Shown: in pieces, positions 31,614 through 42,471 of the stretch
Layout: every line of letters starts with the position of its first letter
Position numbering within the stretch: position 1 is the stretch's first letter
From: Candidatus Hennigella equi
GTDB lineage: Bacteria; Bacillota_I; Bacilli_A; Mycoplasmatales; Mycoplasmoidaceae
Direction: 5' to 3'
Length of the DNA stretch: 44,291 nt
Assembly: GCA_018064845.1 (NCBI GenBank)
Contig: JAGHUK010000027.1
Location: 1-44,291, forward strand
The notes under the pieces: model-generated
Told to the model about the DNA's origin: nothing
The model's database searches: none
The model's input: only the letters and a program-made list of their open reading frames with translations
Position numbers and translations under genes: made by a program

Positions 31614-32405
31614 ATGCAAAGAGCAAATGAACTTAAAAGATTAATAAATAAAAGAAGAAATCAACCTAAAAATTTAATTAAGTATGGAAAGTACTTATCT
31701 GATTTTGCTGTTAAAAGTCTACACAAAACAGATGCTAATGGTTATGTTGTTGGAATATCAGGTGGAGTTGACTCTGCCTTAGCATTAGCTATTTTAGCAA
31801 CTACACCTGGAATTAGAGTAATGGGTGTATTTATTGATATTGAATCGCAAAGAATGGACAGAGAAGATGCTAAATCTTTAACTAGTCAATTCAACTTCCA
31901 ATATCGTTACATTAACTTAACAAAAGTTTATCGTACATTAGTTAAACAATTAAGATTAGGTAAAAGACCTACTGCTAAAGCAAACTTAAAAGCGAGATTA
32001 AGAACAATTGCTTTATATGCTTTGGCACAAGAACACAACTTATTAACAGTTGGAACAACTAATGCAGCAGAAAAGGTTGTAGGTTATTACACAAAATTTG
32101 GTGACAATGCATGTGACTTAGCATTATTATGTAATTTAACTAAATCACAAATCTACTATTTAGCTGGTGAATATAATGTACCAAAAGACATTATTGCTCG
32201 TAAACCATCAGCTGGTTTCTACGAAGGTCAAACAGACGAAGCAGAACTAGAATTAACATATAAAGAAATTGATCATTACTTATCTTTTGCAGCAATTGAT
32301 CCATTAAAAGAAACAAAAATCAATACAAAATACATCAGAAACAAACATAAACTTAATGCACCAATTAAACCAAAAAAATTCATGCTATTAAGAAACTGTA
32401 AATAA
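31614..32405 (+). CDS. nadE: NH3-dependent NAD+ synthetase
   Basis: NadE converts nicotinate adenine dinucleotide to NAD+ with ATP and ammonia. The 263-residue product has the PP-loop GISGGVDSALALAI near residue 48, then KANLKARLRTIALYALAQEH and GTTNAAEKVVGYYTKFGDN, all typical of the family. There is no N-terminal glutaminase domain, so ammonia is the nitrogen source. It ends the membrane protein-obg-nadE unit at a strong terminator. Confidence 0.95.
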   Translation: MQRANELKRLINKRRNQPKNLIKYGKYLSDFAVKSLHKTDANGYVVGISGGVDSALALAILATTPGIRVMGVFIDIESQRMDREDAKSLTSQFNFQYRYINLTKVYRTLVKQLRLGKRPTAKANLKARLRTIALYALAQEHNLLTVGTTNAAEKVVGYYTKFGDNACDLALLCNLTKSQIYYLAGEYNVPKDIIARKPSAGFYEGQTDEAELELTYKEIDHYLSFAAIDPLKETKINTKYIRNKHKLNAPIKPKKFMLLRNCK

Positions 32406-32426
32406 AGAGGCAAATGCCTCTTTTTT
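32404..32426 (+). terminator. Terminator of nadE
   Basis: AAAGAGGC, loop AAAT, GCCTCTTT, then Ts. The stem overlaps the nadE stop codon and equals that at 8351. Confidence 0.85.
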
Positions 32427-32432
32427 ATGTCT

Positions 32433-32457
32433 ATATTATTTATTTAATAAATAATAT
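32433..32457. promoter_or_regulatory. 25-bp AT-only palindrome upstream of pstS (possible operator)
   Basis: ATATTATTTATT, one central T, AATAAATAATAT: perfect 12-bp arms. It covers the expected -35 position of the pstS promoter (-10 at 32466-32471), so a protein bound here would affect the phosphate genes. It could instead be plain AT-rich symmetry. Confidence 0.45.
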
Positions 32458-32465
32458 ATTCTTTG

Positions 32466-32471
32466 TATAAT
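32466..32471 (+). promoter_or_regulatory. -10 box of the pst operon
   Basis: TATAAT, with a leader of about 20 nt before the pstS ATG and no Shine-Dalgarno sequence. Confidence 0.55.
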
Positions 32472-32497
32472 TATTAGCGAAAATAATAATTTTTATT

Positions 32498-33772
32498 ATG
32501 CCTAAACCCAAATTTGTAAAACCCTTATTAATCGGTCTTGCATGTACTATTCCTGTAGGATTAGTAGTTGGTGTATCCGTTAACTGAGATCATATGCAAT
32601 ATATCTCAGCTGTTGGTTCCTCTGGCGTTAAGCCATTTATTGAGAAATTTGGTAAACAATACCATAAAGAATTCAAACAATTTGATGTTACTGTTGAATC
32701 TGGTGGTACTACTTTTGCTGTAGAAGAATTAGCTAAAGGTTATACAAGCTTAGGTAATGCTAGTAATAACCCTTATCCAAATATTCATAGCCAAGGTTTT
32801 ACTGATAAATGAGTTAATAAGAAAACATTAACCTTAGGTTGAGAAGGTTTATGTATCTTGTATTCTCTACCTAATGGATTGAGTGACAAAGCAAGAAATG
32901 CTTTTGATATTGTAATTAGCAAAGACAACATAGAAGACTTATATTCTGTCTTTAGTTGTATTCATGATGTTCCATCTTGAGAAGATGGTGATGATTGCAT
33001 GTGAAGATACATGTCAGCTGAGGCACAAGCTGCATGTGATATAACAGATAGACAAATTTGTAAGTCAACACAAATCTTACCTTTTTTAAGATCAGGCGGC
33101 AATACTGGAGCAAATAGTTCAATTGCGTTCACTTCTTATAGCAACTTAATTGATTTTAAAGATTTACCAGAAGTTCAACAAAAAGCATTTACTGGTGGTA
33201 ACTATGGTAACGATAATCCACATATGGAAACAGATGAATCAAACTCCAGAGCTTGACAATCATTTGTTAATACAAATAAACCAGGTTCAATGGTTTATTT
33301 GACAACATCATTCCTTGTCAATGAAAACAATGTTAAGCAAATCAAGGAACGTGGATACAAATTAGCTAAGTATTTAGCAAATGATGGATCAACACCTGTT
33401 GGTTTTGATCTTGATAATGTTAAAGAAAGCCTAAAACAAATTTGTGTTGTTGGTCAATACAATTGGTTTAGACCGATAAATGTTATGCTAGATGTTAATC
33501 TAAAGAAAGCAAAAGATTTCTTGTGGTGAATCTATTTTGGAAATGATAAAACTGGAGCTAAATATAGTCAAGACTATATTGATACCGTTTTCAGCTTAGG
33601 TGCTAAACCTATTGACTATGATACTAACTTCACAACTATGTGTGTTGATGGCAATGTATCATATGAAAACCTATTTTCATTACAAGCAACAGACATAGAA
33701 CTTGCAAAAACTAGAGTTCCAAGGTTTGCAGAAGTATATGGAGCGGAGGATAGATATGAAGAAAATCCTTAA
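32498..33772 (+). CDS. pstS: Phosphate ABC transporter substrate-binding protein PstS-like
   Basis: PstS captures phosphate outside the membrane for the Pst importer. The 424-residue product begins with a membrane anchor (about residues 8-29). AVGSSGVKPFIEKFGKQY near residue 39 and VESGGTTFAVEELAKGYTSL near residue 66 match the phosphate-binding loops of PstS (SGGT). Later FLRSGGNTGANSSIAF fits another binding loop. The Cys at residue 16 (GLAC) is not in a good lipobox, so the protein may be held by an uncleaved helix. The end overlaps pstCA by 17 nt. Confidence 0.88.
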
Positions 33773-35819
33773 TAAAGCTCCATCAGCTAAAAGAAGAAGA
33801 GGCAGATCAGAAACAGCAGCTAAAGCTGTTACTGCAGCTTTTAGTGTTTTATTCTTAGTTCTATTCTTAGGTGTAATTGCTTTTATTATTTATGGTTCTA
33901 TACCTGGATGACAAAAATATGGTTTTGTTAATATTTTTGGTACAAGTGTTTATGATCTAGAAAATGGTAAAGCTGGTGCATGATTACCGTTATGTATAAC
34001 GGTGATGGTTGCAGGATTAGCAATAATCATTGCTGCTCCAGTAGGTATTAAGACTGCAACATTTATTAAATTTAGAATTCCAGACAAAGCAAGACGATAT
34101 GTTAAGATGGGTGTTGAGTTATTAGCAGATATACCAACTGTAGTATTTGGTTTGTTTGCTATTACCGCCTTAGGACCAGTATTAAAAGTCATCTTTAATA
34201 TGCCTAGTGCATATAACTTAATTACAACGGCCTTCATGTTGGCTTTCTTAATGATGCCAACTGTTGTTTCATTAACATTATCTGCTTTAGATTCTGTTGA
34301 TGATTCATTCTTAGTGTGTCCAATGTCTATGGGTAACACTAAGACTGGTGCTATCTACAAAGTTTATAAGAAAAAGATTAGAGGCAAGGTAGTTATTGCT
34401 GTTATTACAGCATTAGCTAGAGGTCTTGGTGAAACAATGGGTGTAAGTATGATCTTACAAAGCCAAAACTATAACCAAGTCTTCAGTAATGGCTTTGGTG
34501 CTGTATGAACAAGCTACCTAAGAACAATAGGTGGTTTGATTGCTGGTAATATGTTTGCTGAATCAGCTTCTGAAAGCTTAAGAGGATTACTATTTGTTTA
34601 TGGTTTATTCTTATTTATTGTTGTAGTTCTTTTCAATGCAATAGTTAAGATCATCTTTAGAGAAAAGAAAACAACAAAGCAAAACATTGTTTTACATACT
34701 ATTGGTGAAGGATTAAAATTCATTCCAAGACAATTACGTAAGTTATGAAACAAAATCCTCAACCATAAACGGGTAACTGTTGATGTTAAAGAAAACAATG
34801 TTGAAAAAACATTACCTAAATATTTCAACCAACGTGCAGCTATTGTTAGAACAAACTCAAACTTCTATGAAGGTTGAAAATTATTCTGAGAAATCTTCTG
34901 TTTCTCTCTAATGTTTGCTTTTGTTGGATGAATGTTCATTACTTTAATTATTAAAGGAATTGCTGGTGTTACTGCACCAACACAAACTGTTTTCCAATTT
35001 GGCAGAGATACAACTGGACAAGCATTCGTTAACACATTGTTAGTTATCGTTGTTTCTGTAGGTATTGGTTTTGTTATTGCACTTGCAGTAGCAATCTTCA
35101 TTAATGAATTTATGCCTGAAGGCAAAATGAAAAATGGATTCATGTTCTTCATTGACTCTTTAGGAGCAACTCCATCAATCATCTATGGTATGTTTGGTAT
35201 GATTTTTTTCTTACAACTACTTGGAATTAGTTCAGGTGGTAATAGTGGTAAGTCATTATTAGCAGGTGCATTGACATTAATCTTTGTTATCTTACCAGCC
35301 TTTACAAGAACTAACTTACAAGCATTGCAAGTAGTTCCTGTAGAAGTTAAACAAGCAAGTTACGCTTTAGGTGTAGGTAAATGAGAAACATGTAGAAAGA
35401 TTGTTCTTCCTGCTGCTTTCCAACATATCTTAACAGGTGTTGTACTTGCTGTTGGTAGAGTACTTGCTGAAACTGCGCCATTGTATTTAACTGCTGGTTT
35501 AAGTGGGGGAAGCAAGATTTCATTAATGTCTGCTGGGCAAACATTAACAACTAGAATTTATTCACAAATCAATTCTAATAATGTTGTGGCTGCCCAAAAT
35601 ATCATGTATGAATGTGCATTTGTTACATTGATCTTAATCATCTTAATCTTGATTACAGTTGATATCATCATTCCTAAATACTTTGATCACAAGAAGAAAA
35701 AACAAAGCAGTGAAGGAATTAACTTAATCAAGTCAAAAGGTGGTTTCAAACAAAGATCAATTGATAGTGCAAGAAACCTAATGGTAAGAGCAAAGTTATT
35801 CTATAACTTAAACTTTTAG
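33756..35819 (+). CDS. Fused PstC-PstA phosphate ABC transporter permease
   Basis: A 687-residue protein that joins the two membrane subunits of the Pst importer. Residues of about 1-310 form a PstC-type permease with the EAA-loop region IRGKVVIAVITALARGLGET. A basic linker follows (about 320-375), and residues of about 380-655 form a PstA-type permease with ASYALGVGKWETCRKIVLPA and GVVLAVGRVLAETAPLYL. The order and join explain the absence of separate pstC and pstA genes. The ribosome site is GGAGG inside the end of pstS. pstB follows after 9 nt. Confidence 0.9.
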
Positions 35820-35828
35820 AGGTAGAGT

Positions 35829-36764
35829 ATGAAAAAACAAAAAGTTCAATTAACACAAGAAGAAAGAATTAAAGCATATTTCAAAGCGACCGGTTCTAAG
35901 AAAGTTGCAGCATGAGCAAAGCTTACGAAAGAAGATCGTAAACTTTATAAGAAAATGCAAAAACAACACGAAAAAGAACTAGTAGGTAAGAAACTAGACT
36001 TTAATTCTCGTAAGAACTCTTACGAAGTAAGAGACTGAAGCTTGTGATATGGAAAACAAAGGGGATTAAGACATATTACTGTTGACATTGAAAAGAATAA
36101 GGTAACTAGTTTAATTGGTCCTAACGGTGCAGGTAAAACTGTTTTCTTAAGATGTTTAAACAGAATGAATAGTGTAATGTTTTCTAATGTTAAAACATTA
36201 GGTAACATCTATTTCTTTAATGGAACAAACTTATACTCACCAAACATTCCTCAAGTTGAAATTACAACAAGAGTTGGAACTATTCAACAAAAACCAACTC
36301 CATTCCCTATGAGCATTTATGATAATGTTGCATATGGACCAAGATTACATGGTATTACAGATAAAAAAGTCTTAGACAAAATAGTGCATGATGCTCTTGA
36401 TGATGCAGCATTATGATCTGAAGTTAAAGACAAACTTGCCGATTACGGAACAAGTTTATCTGGTGGTCAACAACAACGTTTATGTATTGCTAGAGCAATC
36501 GCTTTAAAACCAGAAGTATTATTAATGGATCAACCAACTTCTGCGCTTGACCCAATTGCTGCAAATAAGATTGAAAACTTAATTCTTACACTTAAACGTA
36601 AATATACAATTGTGCTTGTAACTCACTCATTGTCTCAAGCACAAAGAGTGTCTGACAACACATTCTTCTTTTATAAGGGAAGAATAGTTGAAGCGGGGCC
36701 TACAAGAAAGATCTTTACAGACCCTCAACAAAAGAAAACAAAAGATTATATCTTGGGTAGATAA
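35829..36764 (+). CDS. pstB: Phosphate ABC transporter ATP-binding protein
   Basis: PstB powers phosphate uptake through PstCA. The 311-residue product has a 75-residue N-terminal extension rich in Lys before the ABC domain. The Walker A is GPNGAGKT near residue 99, the Q-loop [19 protein letters not shown], the signature LSGGQQQR near residue 212, and the Walker [13 protein letters not shown], where the usual catalytic Glu reads Gln (MDQP in place of MDEP), then the switch His in THSLSQAQ. The Gln at that site should slow ATP hydrolysis unless compensated; it deserves checking. It is co-transcribed with pstS and pstCA. Confidence 0.93.
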
Positions 36765-36768
36765 TATA

Positions 36769-36774
36769 TATAAT
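36769..36774 (+). promoter_or_regulatory. -10 box before the SemiSWEET gene
   Basis: TATAAT 4 nt after the pstB stop, with an expected leader of about 33 nt containing AAGGAG. It allows the genes from here to coaX to be expressed apart from pst. Confidence 0.5.
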
Positions 36775-36813
36775 ATTTATATTATTTACCCATTAAAAAA
36801 TAAGGAGAAAAAT

Positions 36814-37245
36814 ATGGCTTGATATTTCTATACAGGATTAGTTGCAGCAGTTTGTGTTGCTGCTTTCACAATTCCTCAATTAGTACAAGTATTAAAAACT
36901 AAAAACACATGTGGTTTGTCAGTGCTTATGCTAGCACTATTAGTATTTGGTGATTTTATGTTTATTGTTTCTGCTATTGGGCAATTGACTCATGGCGAAA
37001 TCAGTGCTGGTTTACCATTACTATTAGCTAATATAATTGCTGATACAACTTCTGGAATACTATTGTTCTTAAAACTAAGAGCAATGTATTATGCTAAGAA
37101 GTTTGGAACAACTGAAAAGTTATTCTGCGATAACTACCAATCTTACAAAACTAAGATTAAAATGGCTAGAGCAGAAAAAGCTGCTTCTAAAGCAATCAGC
37201 AAACCTGCTGAACCAGAACAACCTGCTCAACCAATAGTTGGTTAA
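36814..37245 (+). CDS. SemiSWEET / PQ-loop sugar transporter
   Basis: A 143-residue membrane protein with one triple-helix bundle (about residues 4-22, 39-59, 66-90), the PQ motif IPQLVQVLKTKNTCGLS in the first helix-loop, and a 45-residue cytoplasmic tail ending in a Pro/Glu/Ala-rich stretch. SemiSWEETs form dimers that carry sugars down a gradient. Its site between pstB and phoU is unusual. The ribosome site is AAGGAG. Confidence 0.85.
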
Positions 37246-37250
37246 TAGCT

Positions 37251-37943
37251 ATGGCCATCAACTTTGATACTTTAAAATCTTCTGAAGATAATCTTCGTAA
37301 GATGTTTCTTAAGTTTTATAATCATGTGCTTCAATCACAAGATTATTTACTTAAGAAATTTAAAGTTAGTCAAAAACTGACACCATTGCAATATGCTCAC
37401 ATCGTTGCTAACGAAAAGAAAGCAAACAAGATGGAAGCACAAATATTAGATGAGACAAGTTGAATCATATCTAAAGATATGCCTCGTGCTGCTCATTTAA
37501 GATATCTTATTGCAATTATTAGATCAATCAAAGATTTAGAAAGAATGGCAGATTTTGTTGAAAGAGTAGCAACTACACTTCAAAAACAAAAAAGCATTGA
37601 CAAAGATGTGCATCAAGCAATTTGTAGATTAATGGAAGCTTCTTATAAGTTTTCTAAAGAAATCTACCGTAATCTTGCTTCCGGTCCACATCAAAGCAAG
37701 TCATATTATGCAAACAGAGCTACTACATTATTTCTTGAATTTAGTTCGAAATACCGTAGTTGTTTTAAAGAAGTTGGTGAAAAGATTTTCCGTAGCAAAA
37801 AAGATTTAAATCAAAAAGTTGCAATCTTTACTGCAATGAAACATATTGAAAGAAATGCTGACCATGCTTTCAATATTCTAGAAAATTTTGTTTTCATTAA
37901 TCAACCAGATTTCTATTTTGAAAAAGAATCAAGAAAAGTATAA
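37251..37943 (+). CDS. phoU: PhoU-like phosphate uptake regulator
   Basis: A 230-residue all-helical protein with two PhoU repeats. The metal-binding signatures are KDLERMADFV near residue 93 and KHIERNADHAFNI near residue 205 (pattern E/D-x-x-x-D). PhoU restrains the Pst transporter when phosphate is plentiful. No phosphate two-component system is seen in the window, so PhoU probably acts on Pst directly. The start is 5 nt after the SemiSWEET stop. Confidence 0.92.
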
Positions 37944-37955
37944 GAAAGAATTAAC

Positions 37956-39692
37956 ATGGCAAAAATTGAATTTTTATGTTTAGGCGGACAAGATGAAAAA
38001 GATAAAGTCTGTGACGCCTTAGTTATAGATGGAGATATTTTTGTCTTAGGCTGTGGAATCCATTGCCCTAGCGTTATTCAATTAGGAATTAAGAAAATCG
38101 TTGCTGATTTTTCTTATCTTATCGATAACAAACAAAAGATTAAAGGAATTTTTATTCCTACTCCTAACTATAACCTATATGGAGGATTAGAATTCTTATT
38201 AAAGAATTTACCTAATGTTCCAGTTTTTACTAGTCATTTAGGACAAATGATTATTAACAACAATCTAGATTGATGTTTTAGACAAAGAGGAAAAAGACTA
38301 GATCATAACAATAGTTTAAAAACTAGATTTAACATCAATGCAGTTAAGCCTCTAGAAACATTCAAACTTGGTAAGGTAGAAATCTTACCATTTAGAACTG
38401 CAAGCTTTATGCCCACAAGCTTAGGCTTTGTATTTAATACAGATGTAGGATCTATTGTTTATGTAGATCATTTTATTATTCCAACATCTGTTAATAATGC
38501 AACATATGATCTGCTTGAACAAGTAGTTAAATTTACTAAGAACAATGTTCTAATGTTAATTACAAGTATTGGTAAGAACATTAACCACAAAGGTTTTACT
38601 TCTCCTTGTTATAACATTGATCATTTCTACGAAAACTGCGTGTTAGATATGCCTAACCGTGGTATCTTTGTTATTGAAGAAGAAGATATCTATAAATTAA
38701 CTAAGCTTGCTGCAATTGCTGCAAAGAAAACAATTCCATTCTATATTTACTCACCAAGTTTAGCTCGTGCATTCAACTACATGCAACAAAATAAGATTGT
38801 TAGCTTTAACAACCTACTTTACATTAACGAACAACAAATTAACACAATCGATCGTGGTATTATTGTTGTTTCTGGAGATAAGCAAAGCTTATTTACTAAA
38901 CTACAAAAAATTGTAGTTGGTGATGATCAAAGATTAACTTTCAAACCAACTGATACATTTGTTTATTCAATCTTAACAACTCCTGGTTATGAAAAACTAG
39001 AAGCTAACTTATTTGATAGCATCAATAGATTGAATGTTCCAAGAGTAGTTAAGATTCCAAAAGACATTATTCAATTGTCTCAATCTCAAGAAGACCATAA
39101 ATTCTTAATCAATGTTTTAAAACCAAAATACATTATTCCAATCAATGGTTTATATATGGACTTTGTTAATTACAAGACTTTGTGTAACAAGGTTATTACA
39201 CCTCAAAAGAATATTATTATTTTAGGTAATGGTCAAGTAGCAACATTTGATAGTGGTAAGTTTATTGACGCTAAAAAACACATTAAGCTTGTTGAACAAT
39301 ACGTTGGTAACCAAGGTTTATATGACGTTGGTGCATCAGGTTTATTTGAATGTGAACAAATGGCTGACTCAGGTTGTGTGTTAGCAAGTTTGTTAATTGA
39401 TAAACAAGGTAAGAAGATTGATCACTACAACTATAACATTGTTGGTGTATTAAATCAAGCTGATCCAAAGAACCAAGCAATTGTTGATGAAATCAATACA
39501 ACACTAAATACAATAATGCTTGATTTATTAAAGTCATTAGCACCTAATACAAACTTATCTCGTGATCAACAAGATTACTTTAAGAAACAAATTGTCAAAC
39601 AATATGAAAAGAAGTTTGGCAAACGTCCTTTAGTTTTATTAACAATTATCTATAAAGATCAAATTGAGAAAGCTAAAAGTGATTTAGGATAA
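37956..39692 (+). CDS. RNase J-like protein with the metallo-beta-lactamase active site lost
   Basis: The 578-residue product follows the RNase J plan: an N-terminal metallo-beta-lactamase half (LGGQDEKDKVCDALVIDGD, VADFSYLIDNKQKIKGIFI), a beta-CASP part (IDRGIIVVSGDKQSLFTKLQ) and the C-terminal RNase J domain. But the zinc-binding HxHxDH motif, which should follow KGIFI, reads PTPNYNLYGG. The later HVSGH is IIQLSQSQ, and the PVHGE His is also gone (IIPINGLY). With all these ligands missing, nuclease activity is very unlikely. The protein may be a structural partner of an active RNase J coded elsewhere, as J2 partners J1 in Firmicutes; that is inference. ftsK-like follows after 3 nt. Confidence 0.88.
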
Positions 39693-39695
39693 GTT

Positions 39696-41654
39696 ATGGA
39701 AGCAAAGACACAACAAATCATAGAACAATTGTCTAAAAATAATAATGACTATGTTCCTACATCTAAGAACTTAGAAGAACAACATCGCAAAAAAGTAATT
39801 ACGATTTGAAAGTATGTTGGAAAGTTTGCATTATTATTTTTAACTTTGCTAGCTTTTGCTAGAGTTCCGTTTATTGGTAGCTATATAGATGGTTTATTTG
39901 ACTACCTATTAGGATTTGGCAAATATTTGTTCTATTGTTTAGCTGTCTTTGTTTTAATTGGCTGAATCTTTAATACTGGATACACCAGAGTCGTGAAGAG
40001 TAAGCGATTTGTAGTATTTAGTTTATTAGCATTAATATCTGCTTGCTGTATTATTTCTGGTGTAAGTGCCATGGTTTACAATGTTGATAAACCAGTTCCA
40101 TTTATTGAAGGAATGAATGAATATCATTCATGATGACTATCTTACTTTAAGAATTGACACTATAGTGGTTTCTTTAACTTCTATGTAACGGGCGGAATAC
40201 TAGCTGAACTAATTTCCTACCTATTCTCGTTATTATCATTTGTAGTGATGATCATTGTAGCAATAGTAATTCTAATTGTATCAATCTTCATTATCTTTAA
40301 CATTAATTACCGTTCAACTAGAATTGGTTTAAGAATACGTGGATGAATGGTTAGAAAACTTGGTGGAACATTTAAGTACGATGGTTACAATGAACTTAAA
40401 TCTGGCAAGGATAACCAAAACAAATTCAAAAAAACAAAAAAGACAGATGTTGAAGCAATAGCCTTAAAGAATTCTTCTTTACCATTTGCTTTATTACCTG
40501 AAACAGATGTAAATAAATTTGATTCTAACTTTAAGCACGCTCGTTCAATTCAAAATAAATTAGTTAACTTGTTTAAGAACGCAAACATTGACTGCGTTCC
40601 TACAGACATTAATGTTTATACAACTTATTCTGAAGTTGCTTTCGAAGCTAAGAGTAAATCAGATGTTCAAGAAATTATTAAGTTACAACCAAGAATAGCT
40701 AAGGTAGCTAAGCTTGATCACTACAATATTTCATTACGTGGTAATATTGTTAATATTGAACTAGAAAACTTCTTCTTTAGCAAGTTTAGTTTGAGAACTG
40801 TATTAGACTTGTACACAGATGGCAAAGATGTAAATGCTATCTTTGGATTAAACAAAAGCAGTGAACTAGTTACACAAAACTTTAGAAATAGTCCATCTGC
40901 TTTAATCTTAGGTAAAAAAGGTTCAGGTGCAGCAACACTAACAGTTGTGATGGCGCTATCTACTTGCTATATTACAACTCCTGAAAATCTAGAATTAGTT
41001 GTATTAAATCCAAATTGCGAAGCAACATATTCTGCTTTCAATAATTTACCACATACAAATGGTAGAGCATATGAATCTATTAATTTATGTGTTGAAAAAT
41101 TACATGATATTCAAAATGAAGTTAATGAACGTGCTAGTTTGTTAAGAGTAAGTGGTTTGTCAAACATTGATCAATATAACCGTTCAATCAAAGAAGGACA
41201 AACTAAATTCAAACACATGCTTGTATTAATTGGTAATGTTGATTCTCTATTAAGAGGAACATTCCAAAACAACAAGATCTTAACAGATATTTTAGTCAAT
41301 GGTCCTAAAGTTGGTGTATATTTAGTAATGCAAGCATATTCAGTTAATAACGATATCCTAGATAAAGCTATCTACGATAATGTAACTGACAAATACATCT
41401 TGACGTTATCAAGTCCTGAAGAAAGTGTTAAGATCTTTGATAACTATCGAGGATATCAATTGCATGGTAATGGAGACTGTTTACATTTCAGTAGCAACAA
41501 ACTAAATAATATGTCTCGTTTGCAAATCTGTAATATAAACTATACTGAATTACAAACAGACATTGATGTAATCAAAACATTCTATACAACAAAACAAAAA
41601 ATGAAAGAAGCACAATTACTTTCTGAGGCTAAAGACAATGAAAACGGAAAATAA
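39696..41654 (+). CDS. FtsK/SpoIIIE-like DNA translocase with degenerate ATP site
   Basis: A 652-residue protein. About four membrane helices occupy residues 40-215, and a linker leads to an FtsK motor domain (about 290-640). Aligned by eye, Walker A should read GTTGSGKS but is GKKGSGAAT, so the essential Lys and Ser are lost. Walker B, normally VDEFADL, is IGNVDSL. The TQRP motif is QAYS. The fold signatures between them remain (DIQNEVNERASLLRVSGLSN, matching the MERRYxxL and RNLxxYN region). No C-terminal DNA-reading gamma domain is visible. So it likely keeps a structural or division role without DNA pumping. It overlaps the next gene by 17 nt. Confidence 0.85.
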
Positions 41655-42471
41655 AGAATTTGCACTTAAATTACTTAAAAAAGTATTTGGTAAGAAAAAT
41701 GGTGAAATAGTTTCAATTAAACCAATTCACCGTGGTTATACTAATTTTTCTTTCTTTGTTACATATGCTAATGGTAAGAATTATCAAGTTAGAATACCAC
41801 ACTGTGGTGACCTATTAAATCGTAGCAATGAAAAAATGATGTTAACTATGTTAAAAGATCAAAGCTTTGTGTATTTTGATGTTAAGACTGGTGTCGCTAT
41901 TAAAGAATGAATTGATGGTAAGAGTCCAAAGATTGGTGTTTGAAAGAGATGAAAATATACTGATGATCTTTTTGCACAAATTAAAAAGATTCATAATTTA
42001 ACATTGCCTAAAGGTCATAAGTTCAAGAAATTAAATTTTGATGCATATAACAAACACCTTTTCCGTTTAAAACTAGAATATCAAACTAAATATCTTTCTA
42101 TTCTAGAAACATATCGTGAAAACCCATATGTGTTAAGTCATACTGATATTAATGCACAAAACTTAATATTAGATACTAAAGAAAAGATTCACATTATTGA
42201 TTATGAATGATGTGGATTAGCACCAGAATATTGAGATTATGCTAATTTCATTCGTGAAAACAGAATTAGATTCTTATATCTTGATTGAAAGAAGTATATT
42301 CCCGATTTCAATCTAAAAGAATTGAAAGATTATATCTTTGCTAGTGCAGTTTATGCTTTCTTATGAACATGAGAAATGCCATTAACAAGAAGATTAAAAC
42401 ATTATCGTAAAAGAACATTAAGACAAATTCGTTGATATGGTAGAGGAGCATTCTTAGAAGATGAACAATAA
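41638..42471 (+). CDS. Choline/ethanolamine kinase-like (LicA-type) phosphotransferase
   Basis: A 277-residue protein of the aminoglycoside-phosphotransferase/choline-kinase fold. The N-lobe has PIHRGYTNFSFFVTYANGK. The catalytic loop is LSHTDINAQNLIL (pattern HxDxxxxN) near residue 163, and IIDYEWCGLAPEYWDYANF follows, with the metal-binding Asp and the Trp typical of choline kinases. The motifs are intact, so an active kinase is likely; choline or ethanolamine is the best guess for substrate. Several TGA codons are Trp. It overlaps the FtsK-like gene by 17 nt and coaX by 11 nt. Confidence 0.85.

Noticed and set aside
32498-32580. PstS as a typical lipoprotein
   Set aside because: The Cys in GLAC lacks the Leu at -3 and the rest of a lipobox, so an uncleaved anchor is as likely.
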